Positions 35,377-48,275 are shown, counted from the first letter of the stretch. The stretch: DNA of 64,000 nucleotides from Armillaria gallica (GCA_037576215.1 JBANDB010000012.1:1302001-1366000), one strand, 5' to 3'. The notes: a model not told the origin generated them from the sequence alone. Numbers and translations: made by a program.

Positions 35377-37686
35377 ATGGCATCGCAAATCTCACAGCAG
35401 TACGCATGTTAGTATTCCGTCTTTGCTTCGTACAATTCGGTTTCGAGGTAGCGGTCGTCTGCGGTCTACTATCATCGATACCGCCAAATGAATACCTTGT
35501 TTTCACTTCTTCAATGTTTCATGCTTGTAATTCTGCATACTAATTATCCTTTTCGACCCCTAGTCCGTGCTCAAAAATCTCTCGGCCTCGTGGGTGGCAC
35601 TCCGAACTACAACCCAGTTCCAGGATTTGTCTCTCCAGACGTCGCAGCCAGATCGTACACATACAGCGCTGATGGTCGTCTGTATGCCTACACCTTGCCT
35701 ACTGTGTGAGTCACCATGCCGGTTTTTCTGATGAGCAGAATTAAATAATTCTTTCAGAGTGCGAATATTCCAGGCAGAGGGGGCCATACTCCTCAGGGAG
35801 CTGACAATTCCAAATGTCGTTGAGTTGAATTTTTCTCCTCGAGGCACTTACTTGTCGACCTGGGAGCGGCCAGTCAAACTCGAAGACGGGTCCCAACATA
35901 AAAATCTCCGAGTTTTCTCGACCTCCACCGGCGAGGAGCTCGTATCTTTCGGACAGAAGTCGCAGGATGGCTGGGACCTTCAGTATACCATCTCCGAGTC
36001 GCACGCTGTCCGATTAGTCGGTGCTGACATCCAAGTGTACCGGCCTGCGGAGTGGTCCAAGGGAATGGTCGACAAGCTGCGGGTAGAGGGGGCCACGAGC
36101 ATTGCCCTGAGTCCCGGCCTCAATCCTTCTATTGCCGTGTTTGTTGCTGAGAAGAAGGTACGAGTCAGCGGATAGGTCCCGTCGTTCTGCTGACATTTCT
36201 TTAGGGTGCACCTGCCAGTATCAAGATCTACGGCTTGTTGACCCTCAACAGCCCTCCGACGTGCCAAAAGAACTTCTACAAAGCGGACAGGGCACAAATC
36301 AAGTGGAACACGCTGGGCACGCAGGTTCTACTCCTGACCCAGACCGAAGTCGACAACTCGAACAAGAGCTACTACGGAGAGACTGGGCTTTACTTGCTCA
36401 GCTCTGCCGGTAACTTTGACTGTCGTGTCACTCTGGACAAGGAAGGACCCATCCACGATTTTAACTGGAGCCCGAACTCGAAAGAGTTTGCGGTTGTTTA
36501 TGGCTGTACGTCGGCAAATTTCTACATGTTGAATTAATGTTCACGTTCTCTATAGATATGCCCGCCAAATCTGTCATATTTGACCATCGAGTCCGCTCGT
36601 TACACGACTTTGGATCATCTCCGCACAATTTCGTCTCGTTCAACCCTCAAGGCCGCCTCATTGCCCTTGCAGGCTTTGGTAACCTCGCAGGCAAAATCGA
36701 CGTTTTCGACCGACGATCCTTGACGAAAGTGACGACCATCGATGCACCCAACACGTCGTACTGTGAGTGGTCTCCAGACGGTCGTTTCCTTCTTACGGCA
36801 ACATTGTCTCCCCGCCTGCGCGTGGATAACGGGATCAAAATTTGGCACTGTTCAGGACCCCTTGTCCATTTTCAGACCGCGGAGGAGCTTTATCAAACGT
36901 CTTGGAGGCCTACACCAGTAGAACATGTAGCCCAGTTTGGGCAGGGTATCCCACTGTCGCCCGCTCCTAGCGAGGCCGTCAGGAATATGGAGGCTGAGAA
37001 GAAGCCCGTTGCGCCGAAACCCGCGGGTGCATACCGACCCCCGGGAGCTCGAGGTCTGGCGACGCCTGCGATCTTCAAACGAGAAGACGAAGGTGGCGCT
37101 GCGCGAACGCCAACGAATGGGACCGCCACGCCGCCTCGAGGGTACAACCGGAGTCCCGCTCCCGGAGCACCGGCCAACGGGAACGCGAACGGGAACGGAC
37201 GAAGACACGTCCCGGGCGCTGCTCCCCCCAGTCACAGTCCGAGCCCTGGACCGGAGGGCGAGAAGAAGTCGTCGAGGAAGAGGAACAAGGGTGCGAAGAA
37301 AGACGGCGAAGAGAAGGGAAAGAAGGATGCTGGGGATGCTGACAGTGGACGGCCGTCGTTGGACGTTCCTGTCAATGGGAAGGCTAATGGGAAGGTCAAC
37401 GTGGAGGCGGTTACTCCCCCTCCACAGATCAATGTGGAAGCATCACCTACTACTCCGACACTGGACAGTGCTCTTGATCCGGCAGCCAAAAAGATCCGGA
37501 ATTTGAACAAGAAGGTATGGTTTCGTCGACGTGTATCTATGTCCTAGGCTGATGGGTCATTAGCTAAAAGCAATCGAGGAACTGAAGGAGAAAGCAAAAC
37601 GAGGAGAGAGATTAGAGGCGACCCAGCTGAAGAAGATGGAAGGCGAAGCTGATATCCGCAAAGAGTTAGCGAGTCTCGGTGCCTGA
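35377..37686 (+). CDS. EIF2A: Translation initiation factor eIF2A
   Basis: Non-canonical initiator-tRNA delivery factor, cytosolic, with an N-terminal beta-propeller. Exon 1 (35377-35407) encodes MASQISQQYA and joins across a 155-nt intron to FRAQKSLGLVGG. Then come FVSPDVAARSYTYSADGRLY, VRIFQAEGA, VELNFSPRGTYLSTWERP, ADRAQIKWNTLGTQVLLLTQ, HDFNWSPNSKEFAVVYG, joined to YMPAKSVIFDHR, and HNFVSFNPQGRLIALAGFGN, CEWSPDGRFLLTATLSPRLR, DNGIKIWH. A Pro/Gly/Asn-rich linker contains NGNANGNG and Lys-rich stretches. The last exon carries the C-terminal coiled segment LKAIEELKEKAKRGERLEA. Six exons, all phases consistent. Intact housekeeping gene and a good anchor for synteny. Confidence 0.93.
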
Positions 37687-38189
37687 TCTCTCCTGGACTC
37701 TTTTATTCGGTCGCTTTCGCTTGTTGTCTACTGCCCTGTTGTTCGGTTGCTGTCGACTATACACAATGTATCTAGAGGTTCAATTTGGAGAGGATATTTG
37801 GTATTTGTCCGTGTTGGGGAATGTGAGACTTATCACCGACACTCATGATGGAATGTGCCAAGGTTTGCATATCTGCCTTTTTTGACGATACACCACATAA
37901 TATTCCGAGCCTTTTCGAATCCTCGTGCCACAGGCGCCATCCTATAGTAGATGTGAGTTTCCTCTGCGACATTTTCTACTTCCGTAGGCTGAATAGGAGA
38001 CCAGCCATTTAACCATGACGGCCTTGGTCATATACGTACTGGGCGTTTCCTCTACCATCTCATTCGACAATCGAGGGGTCTTAAGGTGACCTCGAAAGTC
38101 AGCCTTCTTCTTCAGCAAGTTATGGCTGTGAACAGCGTGTCCGACGACGTTGTGCAGTATGGTAATGTCTTCAAGTACACAATCTGTGC
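37687..38189. other. Intergenic, no supported gene
   Basis: 3' flank of eIF2A; nothing recognisable. Confidence 0.5.
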
Positions 38190-39319
38190 ATGTCCTCACT
38201 TCTGGTTGCTCTAGTGTCTAATGCACCGGTACAGGCGGGTATTACCCCCGAAGAATATAGGGACACCTTGCGGGCCCATTGCAAAGACCGATGGGACTGG
38301 TCGCCAATGGTCAACTTTGCGCATGAGTTCTTCAGTCACCTTGGCTTGGCAAGTTTGTATAGTCGTTTTTGAGTGTCTTTTATTATATTTATGCTTCATT
38401 CCAGTGTACAACCCTTCAGGTCCCCTAGTAGAGCCTATCGAAAGCAGTAACGAGACCCCCCATTTCCAATCTGTGAAAGAGATCGAAGCGATTTTAGAGG
38501 GCTTCGGTACGCCCGGCCACTTTATACAAAAGGAAATGATAAAGCTGGTAAACTTTCTCTGCGGCCCTACTGTTTCGCTGAATTCACTTAAATGATTGGT
38601 TGAGACTCACGAACGTGATGGAGAGAAATGCCTCGTCACAGATTTGCTGTTTGAGGCCCCGGGGCCTCTTCAAGTTGGCACGATTGTTGTATCAGCTGAA
38701 TTGGCGCACATATGTCCAACTAAGCTTGCGAATCACGAGGTTTGAATGAATTCTGCTCTGCTCCTCCTGATGCTGATCGCTTTTACAAGAACCTCTCCGT
38801 CTATCAAGCATTTTGGGACGATGCGGAATTCACGAAGCGTTTCGCAACCTTGGTGAATAGCTCAGAGAACTGCCTGCTCCTCTCGCATTACCCCCATCAA
38901 GACCTTGATCAGATGGGTTGGGCTATAGAAGCAATAGAGAACGTAGATCAAGTAAATCATCGTTCAATGCCATCAATGTCTAACCTCATTGGTCTTAGGA
39001 TGCGTGGGATTACTACTTCGTGAAATTCGGAAGATTGAGTTTTCCATCTGAACCTGCAAACGGAACACGCATCAAATTCGGAGTGGAGGGGGGTCCTTTT
39101 AAGAGTGCTATTCCTATGCCATCGCCGTTCCTGTGCAACTTGCGACTAGCCATTACTAAGGTCATGAGGTTTAGTGGAGCCGTGGAAGTCATTGAATCGT
39201 GGAAGGACGATTACAAGGATGGTCCGAAGACCATCAGTGGTGTTCTTGGGCATCCGTACACAGACATGATCGCTATGGGAAGACTCGATGCACAGCTTGG
39301 TAGTAGCATCTACTCATGA
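38190..39319 (+). CDS. HNH-endonuclease-like protein, tentative
   Basis: Exons joined by eye: NAPVQAGITPEEYRDTLRA, then YNPSGPLVEPIES and VKEIEAILEGFG, then THERDGEKCLVTDLLFE with LQVGTIVVSAELAHICPTK, then NLSVYQAFWDDAEFTKRFAT, then DAWDYYFVKFGRLSFPSEPA and NLRLAITKVMRFSGAVEVIE, ending RLDAQLGSSIYS. The ERDGEKCLVTD text followed by a helix-rich tail with SGAVEVIE resembles the large HNH-like family of mushrooms (RDGxxCxVTG, later LSGA). However, the canonical second half of the HNH motif is not visible, so nuclease activity is doubtful. The first splice site (GTTTGT) is weak, and the start ATG at 38190 is uncertain. Confidence 0.42.
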
Positions 39320-39610
39320 TATTTTGTCGTTGACAAAAGTAGCAACGTAACTGGGGGACGAGTAGCCAAAAAATGGCCCCTCCTTGAGGAGCCTCTTTCC
39401 CCGAAGATATATACCATTGTTGACACGTGAGGATGATTGCTTTTGACGCGCTCTACAATGTTTCTCCTCTACAAGCAGCGATAGCGATTTATAGCCAGTA
39501 TTAATCTCTTCATGAGATAGCAAATGATGACATTCGGCCTGGAAAAGACCGGTATATAAACGTGACGGGAAGAAGGCTTGTGGCTAAGGGATAGTCCCTG
39601 CGTCGAAGGA

Positions 39611-40519
39611 CTAAGAAGGCTGTTTCATAACATTGAATTGCAAACGCTCGCCGTCGAAGAAGACTATGAATCGTGCCCTGTAGAGATTCAGTGAGCATTA
39701 ACGGATTATAGTAGTGACGGGCGTACCAACTTGCATTACTCCACTGCACGGGGGTGTTGTACCTTTGGGAAGGATTGTTAAAGAACAACATAGCTTCGTA
39801 AAATTCGGTAAGGAAGATATTATGGCTGACGACCACAGCATGAGGAACATTGTCACACAGATCCATCGAGTCTGGCACCGAGGCAAAACTTGCACCATGT
39901 GAACGTAGATACTGGAGTAGTGCAGTCCGTGCGCGCTGAGCAACTGATTCCAGGCTCTCGCCTCCCGGGGGACAGTATGATCGTGGAGGAGCGCCGTGAA
40001 ATTCAAAGCTCGCCAAGGGACTTAATCCAGTCCGCAGCTGCAATTCAGATCCCCGTTTCCGGATGTCCGAGCAGCGTCGACTTCGGGCCCGTGGTCCTGC
40101 TCTATAATGAGTTCATCCTCCTCAGGTTTCAGGTCAGGTCGCTCGGTGTTATTTCGCCCAATAGCACGGGCAGTATCCAGAGCTCGTAGGTACGGAGATG
40201 AGATGAGATGATCGATGTGCGTTGAGGATAGCTCCTTGCCCAATTGTTCTGCTTGGCAACGGCCTCTGTTGGTGAGAGGATCAGATCTATCTGCGCTTTT
40301 GTATCGCATGATATTCGATTCTGCCTTGACAATTTGAGGGGTAAAGGAGATTGTTATTACAGAGCTAGAAGCGTGATGAAACATTACCTGCCCGTGCCGC
40401 ACCAATGTCAGAACAAGGCATTTCCCTGGGTTTGCGACTTTCTGGGAGCCTTTCGAGGCATTTTCTATTATTGCTGGAGCCGACAGAGCGGTACTGTTGA
40501 GCTGTTCTTGTGAATTCAT
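39611..40519 (-). CDS. Histidine phosphatase (phosphoglycerate mutase-like) superfamily protein
   Basis: Phosphohydrolase of the branch-1 histidine phosphatase clan. ATG at 40519 (the frame extends upstream only from TTG) gives MNSQEQLNSTALSAP. The catalytic motif LVLTLVRHGQ joins across an intron to AESNIMRYKSADRSDPLTNR, then QAEQLGKELSSTHIDHLISS and YLRALDTARAI. A short intron (about 45 nt, GTCGAC to TTGCAG) is needed to reach FEFHGAPPRSYCPPGGESLE. Then comes PHAVVVSHNIFLTEFYEAML (second catalytic His), and after a last intron ARFIVFFDGERLQFNVMKQ before the stop at 39611. Length about 240 residues. Substrate unknown; fungal members are often annotated as fructose-2,6-bisphosphatase-like. 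Confidence 0.75.
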
Positions 40520-41797
40520 GCTGTGAGGGAAATTCAAGATTATAGTCTGTCGGAGACCAGTGAGTGTTTATTCCGTTCACCGGGCCGTGCGACCTGAGCC
40601 ACGTGAGTCCCAAAGAGGCAAGACGGCGGCACGGTCGTCGGTGCGCGTTTCTTTTTTACCACATCGTTTTTACATTCGATTTTGGAATTACGGCCGAAAC
40701 GAAGGTCGCCTACCTTCGTTGGAATACGCACGCATATATTCAAGCTCATGGGAGATGCCAAAGTGCTGGTACCTGCAACATACTATGTGCAGTCCCTAGA
40801 AGAGCTCTCGCATCAACCACGAAGCCGAGTTCTGCTGGTGAAGAAATTCAGAGGCTCGAAACACTCCATTGCGTTGGGTTGAGGATGTTTGTACGGGAAT
40901 TCTACGATGTGAGTCTGTTATGCTTGTACTCGTCAGTTTATTGATAAACTTTCCCATTAAGTCTTCCATGCGCCGAATGTCATGTTGTCGGGGGTACTGT
41001 AATATAAGAAAGACACAAGTCTGTCCAGCTTAACCCGTTGGATTCATACGGCATCCCAATTGGCGTCCCGGGAAAAGGATGCTATTGTTGAACGTGAGAA
41101 ATACTATTTCATTCTGCTCTCCTGTTCACCATGCTTGATTCTATTTCGCAGCGATTTGGTGGTTAAATCGAAGAATAACATAACGCTGAATGCATACCAA
41201 AGGCTGATTCCCCCCTAGTGGGAAATGCTACAAGGACTGAGAGAATGATTTTTTGGTGGCAGATCAGTGCAAAGCTGCGTTGTAAACATTTGCGTCGCTT
41301 CCCAAATTCTTCAACTGAAGTTGCTTCTATCGCTCAGTTCAAGGACCATAACTTGCTCAAAGGGTCAGTGTGGACGGCCCTCTCACTGTGTCCCAGTGTT
41401 CATTATTTTTATTTATCGAAGTGACGTCAATGAGATAATCAAGAATGGTTAAACCGCCTTAATGACCGTTACTGCATGGAATGTGAAGGGTTGGAAGGTG
41501 GTCCGGCACATCGGTCCACATAAAAGTGATCAAAGTTACCGAATGGGGTTTATTTTGTGCACAAGGAAGAGGAATTACGAGAATTCTGCCATTTCACACC
41601 TCGAGGCAGACACGATGTGCTGGTAAGGAGTGGTGAAGTTCCTACGCTCACCTTTAAGGTAATCGCTCACAATAGTCAAAAGGCCAGCGCGAAAATGCGT
41701 ATTTCTTTAGTTCATTCGCTCCAGTCTTTGACTTGTACGAGTCTACAACCTCTCAGAAATCATATACGCCTCTTTCCTCGCTAAAACACGCGTTACA
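40520..41797. other. 1.3 kb without a supported gene
   Basis: Scattered frames only. The last 260 bp (41540-41797) recur, inverted, at about 52660-52900 as the upstream region of a truncated HMG-box copy, so they belong to the duplicated HMG unit. Confidence 0.45.
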
Positions 41798-42880
41798 ATG
41801 ACTCCAATTCGTACTATGACTACCCGTCGATCTCGGCGCTTGTCCTGTCAAGTACCAGTTCGATACGATGGTGAGTCTATTTAATTGCTCTTGTGTACCG
41901 ATTTATAACGTGTTGACGTAGAGGAAGGCTGGGAGGCCACCGACTTGCTCATGTATCTCACTACGCCAGTATCTGAAGCGCCTCCCCCAGCACCATCTAC
42001 CTTTTATCATTCTTTGACTCAATCTGACGCCCATTCACCTCGCCGTCATACGCCGTCGCACCGTCGCACTCCCGAACACGTCCCCCGTCCCCCCAACGCT
42101 TTCATGTTGTTTCGTTCCGACTACTGGTGCGAAAACAAGGATAGTATACACGAACGTGACCATCGCGAGATTAGCCGCATCTGCGGAGAACTCTGGAGGG
42201 CTCTACCACCCGCTGAGAAGCAGGTTTACACGGCCAAGGCCATTAGCGCCAAGGAGGATCATCTTGTGAAGTATCCGGACTACAAGTTCACGCCGATGTC
42301 GCGACAAAAAAAGACGAGGAAGGTAGTGAGCCGGGATCGTGATATAATAGAAGAGGCGAGACGCGAAAAGATTGCGATGTTGATAGGAAAAGGTGCTGAG
42401 CGAATGGAGCTGGGGAGGGCGCTGGAGGTTGAAGATATATGCAGGAACCCATCGACGCCAGTAACAGAACGCACGCCTACGACGGCTCTCATAGCCGAAT
42501 TTCCTGCTGCTAACAACTTGGTCTGCGATGGAGAGGAAGCCGATTTTGTTCCTACCTGTGATATCCCATCCCTTGACTTGAATGCTCCCGATCCAGGATT
42601 GGTTCGTCAGTTCTTCTACAATCCTTTCTGAAGCTAACACTCTTTTTAGTACAATCATATCCCAGAGCCCCCTAGCTATGCCCACATCGACCCTCAGTTC
42701 GGTTTCAAGACCCATGTGGATGTGGACAACTGCTTTTGGTTCAAGCCTACGGGTGAATTTGTCAACCCACCCGCTGGTCCTCCTGCTTTTACCGCCGAAC
42801 TCTTCCAACATTTCGCTCTCGACGGTACCTACGTGCCAGTTTCCGGCTTAGGCCTGTCCAAAACCGATCTGCCCTTATAA
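41798..42880 (+). CDS. HMG-box transcription factor (intact copy, HMG1)
   Basis: Predicted nuclear DNA-binding regulator. Exons 41798-41870, 41922-42601 and 42650-42880 join in frame to 327 residues. A basic N-terminus (MTPIRTMTTRRSRRLSCQVP) is followed by a Pro/Ser-rich stretch, then the HMG box from about residue 72: VPRPPNAFMLFRSDYW, HREISRICGELWRALPPAEK and YTAKAISAKEDHLVKYPDYK with F-x-P at its end. This PRPxNAFxLFR form is that of fungal MATA/Mat-Mc-type boxes. The C-terminal region contains HVDVDNCFWFKPTGEFVNPP and an aromatic tail. It is convergent with membrane-protein copy M1. Two truncated copies lie at 45.5 and 52.4-52.9 kb. Nothing links it to a mating-type locus in this window (no homeodomain, pheromone or STE3-type receptor genes). 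Confidence 0.85.
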
Positions 42881-43483
42881 CGTTCCTCCAACAAAACATC
42901 TCACATCCTCGACTGTATTTATCGCATCAACTCTTCGAGTTATGCATCTACTGTATTATAGATGATTTGAAAACACCTACTTTTTATCCATGACCAGCCC
43001 CCACGTTTTACGAATTCCTTCTCCTATCGGGGACATTTTTCTTCAGTGGTGTTTACAAAGCTAAATAATTCTGATGTTCTGAAATCTAGCGATTGTGAAA
43101 TGGGGCAATGGGGAAGTGATCGAAAAGTGGTAGGAAGGAGATGTAGGTTCACATTCGGAGTCGCCGGATCGTGAACTGTTCAAATGTCTTTTATTCGTTC
43201 GTGCCATCACCGCATCCCTCGTTGGACTCCCTTACCCAAAATCCCACGGCCGGAGTAGTATGCATATCTAATTCTTGCCTGTGTCTTTCTCCGATGTGAA
43301 GCACGGTAGTCCTGAGATCTAGTTTCTGGGTTGGCCTAAATGCAATTTTATGGACCTCATGCAAATTAGATATCCTCGTATATACTTGGTGTAATGTAGA
43401 ATATCTTGTAGCGTGTATACAAAGCATGACGTGCCTGAGCGTCCCTCCCTGCGAAGTGTTCTGACTGGTCTTCCCGAACCGCC

Positions 43484-44411
43484 TTACGCAACACCCTCTC
43501 TTCTACGGACATCGGGGGAAGGCATCATGGATACAACAACACCTTGCTCATCCTCCCCGGTTTACTCTGCCGCATCCTCTCCTCATATCTCGTTGGCTCC
43601 CCCTCTACACGCACAACACGGCCCAGCGTCAACAGACAGGACATCAAGGAGTTGCGCAGGGCCATAAATATGGAAGAGCCGAAGACCAAGCGAATGATAA
43701 CCAAGCTCCCCACCGGTGATATGTTGGGGGAAAGGGCGACGGCGAGGTAGACCGAAATCGTCCCGAAATGAACGGTAAATCCCTCCATCGCAGATTGGGG
43801 ACGCAACCCCTGGCGGGTAACAACACTCCTAAGATTTGCCTCTGCACCCCATAAACGGATCCACCGATCCTGACTGAGGCGGATTAAAAGATCACACTCG
43901 CCGCCAGGTCCCCACTCAAATCCTGAATGCTTCTACGCCTGGCAACGATTAAATTGATCATCCTCAAGTTCACGAACGTCATCAGCGACTCAAGGGCCCA
44001 CCAATCCCATGTGCAGCCCAGGAAGACTACTGCAGTGACAGTCAATGTCGAGCTTAGGATGTAAAGCAGCGTTGCAGGGACAAACAAAGACCGGAGGTAA
44101 CGGTTGAGCGGAGAGAGCTGGGGGTTGTGTGATGGGTCTGGAAACACGCGTGCGTCGACAACATATCCGCTGCGTCCGATCGTTTGGAGGAAGTGTAATG
44201 TAGGGGGATTGTCGATATGGGAAGGAGGGGTATCCTCGTTGCACCCGGCACAGAGACATGGCGTCGATGTTAGGTTGTCCAAGTATCCTGTAAGGACGAA
44301 GACTTCGAAGGGAGAGTGGACCTTCTCATGTCTGGTCACGATTCTAGCGAGAGACAAGGTCCCAGCGACCTGGACGGTGATAGCAGACTGTAGAGAAACA
44401 AAACCAGACGT
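43484..44411 (-). pseudogene. Membrane-protein family M, copy M1 (broken)
   Basis: Homologue of the intact M5 (60855-61805), recognisable by RSGYVVDARVFPDPSHNPQL, LSSTLTVTAVVFLGCTWDWW, NLIVARRRSIQDLSGDL, MEGFTVHFGTISVYLAVAL and VVRVEGEPTRYEER. Three lesions are visible. The start codon aligned with the ATG of M5 is ACG (44411-44409). One base is missing near 43907, where M4/M5 have GGGGAGCCTGG and M1 GGGGACCTGG. A second one-base loss near the C-terminus shifts the tail to SKVLLYP. The N-terminal 40 codons are also scrambled relative to M5. Confidence 0.8.
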
Positions 44412-44509
44412 ACTTGACCAGTGACAGCAACGTAGGAGGTAGGGACAAAGAAATTGAGTGCATGATTTTGCTTATATATAGCAACAAGGCAGTTCAAATC
44501 GACATTTTG

Positions 44510-45011
44510 ATGAGTTCGACCCTGCGCCCATGGAGGCAGGTAAAATTTTTCATAGATATTCCCGTCTGGGTTGCCCGAGACCCCGATGCCATTCATGGGC
44601 GGTCGTACAAAAAGTACAACGCATCCGAGACGGTCAAGAGGATTATCATCGCCCACGAGCCGGCAGCATCAGGAAAGGCGGTGTTGACAGGGGCTACTTA
44701 TTTAGTTTTGCGTGTTGGCTTAATTCAGAACCATCCCCGTAGCCAATATTGCTATGTCCCTCTGCATCTCGCTTCCACCTGTCTGCATCGCACGCAAAAC
44801 AAATTCGATTTGTATAGTGAGGGTACGTCTTTTTTTATTTCAATATTGTTACTTTTTTTTTTCTAAGTCGTCGTAGTGTATCCGGCGGCCCCAAAAGCCT
44901 CGGATCGTGTGCAACTTGTCCCCATCACCCGCGTAAGCCCTCCCACAAGGCAGCATCCTATGACATCCCTAGCCAATGATGACGACGGCACGATGGCCAT
45001 CAACGAATAAT
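44510..45011 (+). other. Possible small multi-exon gene, unrecognised
   Basis: Protein-like frames VRDPDAIHGRSYKKYN-type text (44570-44650), ASETVKRIIIAHEPAASGK, then after possible introns MSLCISLPPVCIARK and DRVQLVPITRVSPPT ending at a stop near 45010. Splice joins are plausible but not unique, and no domain is recognised. It may be a decayed gene; 45084-45461 has another open frame of unknown status. Confidence 0.22.
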
Positions 45012-45536
45012 CGGAAGGCACCCGCCAATTCCCAGTCGTGACCCCAAATATGACCCCAAACCCCCATCCCGACCGTCCCCACATTGACATTGAGGTCAAT
45101 CGTCGTTGCACGCGGCATTCTCGTGTACAGCCAGCATATACTGCATCCCGGGGATCGATATCGGCTGCCATCTGATGTCCAGTCAATCGCGACAAGGTTA
45201 CTCTCAGATCTCATATATTTCAGGCCTATCTCTCGTACGATCAATTCCATTCGGAGACCCATCTTGAATCTTGGAGATCGCCGTTACTTATCAATGGCGT
45301 CAAGACCGCTGAGGCGGATTGATTGGCAGGATTGGATGGAGACCATGCCCATCGGGGACGTATTTGTGAATGCTTTGCTAAAGGCCAGGGATGCGCGGAG
45401 GGGTAAACAGAAGGAGAGTCAGACTCCCAGGTGTGTCGTGTTTACGAATGCTGTTGACTAGAACTGATGCCTGTGAAGGGCACTTCTTAGCGTGCTCGGC
45501 TGGGAATACGACCAGTGCCCCTTGGTTTTGCCCAGC

Positions 45537-46071
45537 AAGACGCTACCACCTGCTGAAAAGCAGGTTTCTATCGCCAAGGCCATTAGCGTCAAGGAGGATC
45601 ACCTCGTGAAGTATCTTGACTACAAATTTACGCTGGTGTCGCGAAAAAAAGGACGAGGAAGGTACACAGTGAACCGGAATCGTGATATCATAGATGAGGC
45701 TAGGCGTGCGACGCCGATAGGAAAAGGTGCAGAGGGAATGGAGCTGGGGAGGGCGCTGGAGGTTGAACGTTGAAGATCTGTGCAGGAATCCATCGACGCC
45801 AGTGACATAACGCACGGCGACGATGACTCTCACAGCCGAAATTCCAAGCTTTCAAATTTTCAAGGCCCATGTGAACGTGGACAACTGCTTTTGGCTCAAG
45901 CCCGCGGGCGAATTTGTCAACCCGCCCACTGGTCCTCCCGCTTTCACCACCGATCACTTCCAGCCTTTCGCTCTCGACGGTACATACGTGCCAATTTCCG
46001 GCTTCGGCCTGCCCGAACCCGATTTGGTATACTGGTGCTCAAACACGCCTAATTCCAAGTTCCTCCAATAA
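45537..46071 (+). pseudogene. HMG-box gene copy HMG2, N-terminally truncated
   Basis: Parallels the 3' two thirds of the intact HMG gene. It begins within the box at TLPPAEKQVSIAKAISVKED, continues HLVKYLDYKFTLVSRKK, DIIDEARR, IGKGAEGMELGRALEVE, stops, and resumes in another frame at FKAHVNVDNCFWLKPAGEFV to GPPAFTTDHFQPFALDGTYV. The first half of the HMG box, the N-terminus and the promoter are absent. Similarity continues through the 3' flank to about 46220 (CTCCAACAAAACAT/CTCCAATAAAACAT, CCCACGTTTT). It cannot encode a DNA-binding HMG domain. Confidence 0.8.
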
Positions 46072-46224
46072 AACATCCCATGTTCTCGACTGCATTTATA
46101 TCATTAACTCTTCGACTCGTGTATTTACTGTGTTATGGATGATTCGACGACGCCTACGTTCTATCCACGACCAGCTCCCACGTTTTGCGAATTCTTTCTC
46201 CCATCGAAGACACAGATGTCCTGT

Positions 46225-48270
46225 TTGTACTCGTCACTTAGGCGAGGAACCAGTAAAAACGGAAATTCAAGCCGAAGATCTATCCCAGTGAAGATGTGTA
46301 TAACGCATAGTACATATGGTCTTCACAAATCTTCATTTTGTCAGTATATATTGCAGATAAGATCAATGCTCTGATCGGCAATTGCGGAAGCAGAATCGGT
46401 GACATTAAACAAGACTCCGGAGCCGGAAGATGGAAGCTCACGGACGATATTACATTGCACTGCAGTGCGCCGAATTTTGACTTGTGAAAAGGGCTTTTTA
46501 TTGACTCCGATACGAGGCTGTGAATATCCGGTCGTACCGTTACTACAGCACGGTTCAATAGAAGCATATGTTGGGAAAAGCTAATACGTGACAGAAGCCT
46601 GTCTGTGCCTGAGTGACTACCCAGTAAGTAACCCGGCTCTTTGGACCCATGCCCAGGGGGAGCGTGACAGAAGCCAGACGCCACGCATAGGATTCATTGA
46701 GGGTAATAGCCGGAACTTATAAACGTCGTACAGAGGGATATCTCAGAATATATATGTAGGTTTGGAGACGCGTAGTAGGATTATGATCTCTCCACTGCAG
46801 TTAGAGCACCAGGGACGTCGTATCAAAGGATTGTGCTAACATACATCGACAATCGTATCTAACATCTGAATAGAGAAGAGACAAACTACGACATACTTGA
46901 CTAGGATGGAACACCGAAGCTCGGTGGATAATCAACTGGGGCGTATCATTTCATTAGAGCATATTCGAAACGGGCCACGCTGAGAAGCAGCAATTCATTT
47001 CAAGCCGGTTTCCACGCCGAGGTCACTTTCAAGTTATTCTTGGCTATCGCAGACCTGATGCATCATACTAACAGGAGCCTCTACGTGATGCTGATACCTG
47101 TTGATTCGTATTTGTTAGTCCTCTGATAGCACTGTGCCTCTTGAAAGGTTTACTGATGCAACTTGAGCCGTGAATTCAACGGTTACGTTCATTCATAGCG
47201 TCGTCTGCCGGCGGAATGCCGAAATTCGCAAGGGCTTCTTCCGAAAACTCCCAAAAAGCCGTTCCGAATATGCTCTTTTGTTACAGGATCCGGCTTCTCG
47301 CTAAGCATCTTATCTCAGGTACGTCGCGCGTGAAACCCGGAAATCACATGTTTCAGTGGATACAGCACAATGATAACACTACGACACAAAACCTAGACAG
47401 TATCTGGTCGTCAATCAGCAAAACAAGCCTCTATGCAGAAAAAAGTATGACTCACAATGTCCTGCTCCGATGTAGGAGAACGTAACCCCCCTGCACCTAA
47501 CAACGACGACAACAAATGCATATGAAAAGAAGTAGCGGAGCTAGCTCGTGATGTGAAAATGATCCTACCTTTCTGAGGCACTTTTGGAACGAGACAGACC
47601 AATGCATAGTGAACACAAGCTGTTGAATGTACGTGTGACAGATCAACAGCATAAAAATTTGGCAGAGATGGGGGCAATGATGGAGAAACAAGTAAGAAGG
47701 ACAATTCGAGAATAACGCGAGGGCACCGATGAAACGAAATTGGCCCAATCAGGAATACGTGAGGCGCTACCGGCCAGCGTGATTTGTTGGGATAAAAAGA
47801 TTGGGGGAGAGTACTTCGAAAGAAGTCAGTCTCATCCAATCGGATTGTATCAGATAAGAGCTAAAATAGTACCCATGGCTGCAAAAGGGTCATTTATTTA
47901 AAAAATTTGCACACTATAGTAGCTGTAGTCGCACTTGCAATTGCAAGCGGAACTAATACTAAAGAGTCAGACTTGAGATGTTGAGATGTTGATGCCCCAC
48001 GTGATGAACTATGACATTGGGTTTTTGGCATATACTTGTGGGCTCTTGTGGGTGGGTCTATTTATAGGTGATCTATCTATATCACCGGAGTCTTGACCCG
48101 CCCGAGTCACCCCTTGTTCCAGTTTTCGACTTCCCACTGCCACAAGCGTCGCCTTCGTATTCACTTCAACCACCTCCCTTCCCGCGGAGCTGATAACCAT
48201 GCATTGCACTCAAATCCTTTGCTCAGAATGAAAATTCCTTAACTGTACGCCTCTCTTTTGGTCATCTATT
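46225..48270. other. 2 kb without a supported gene
   Basis: Frames of 60-140 codons on both strands, none with a recognisable domain or consistent splicing. Nothing supported. Confidence 0.5.
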
Positions 48271-48275
48271 ATAGG

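Noticed and set aside
40560..40944. Frame of 126 codons on the plus strand
   Set aside because: No domain, Cys/Arg-rich composition typical of non-coding DNA, and no consistent splicing.
41798..42880. Mating-type locus, because of the HMG box of MATA type
   Set aside because: No homeodomain pair, pheromone precursor or STE3-like receptor is nearby, and the membrane family M has four TM helices rather than seven.
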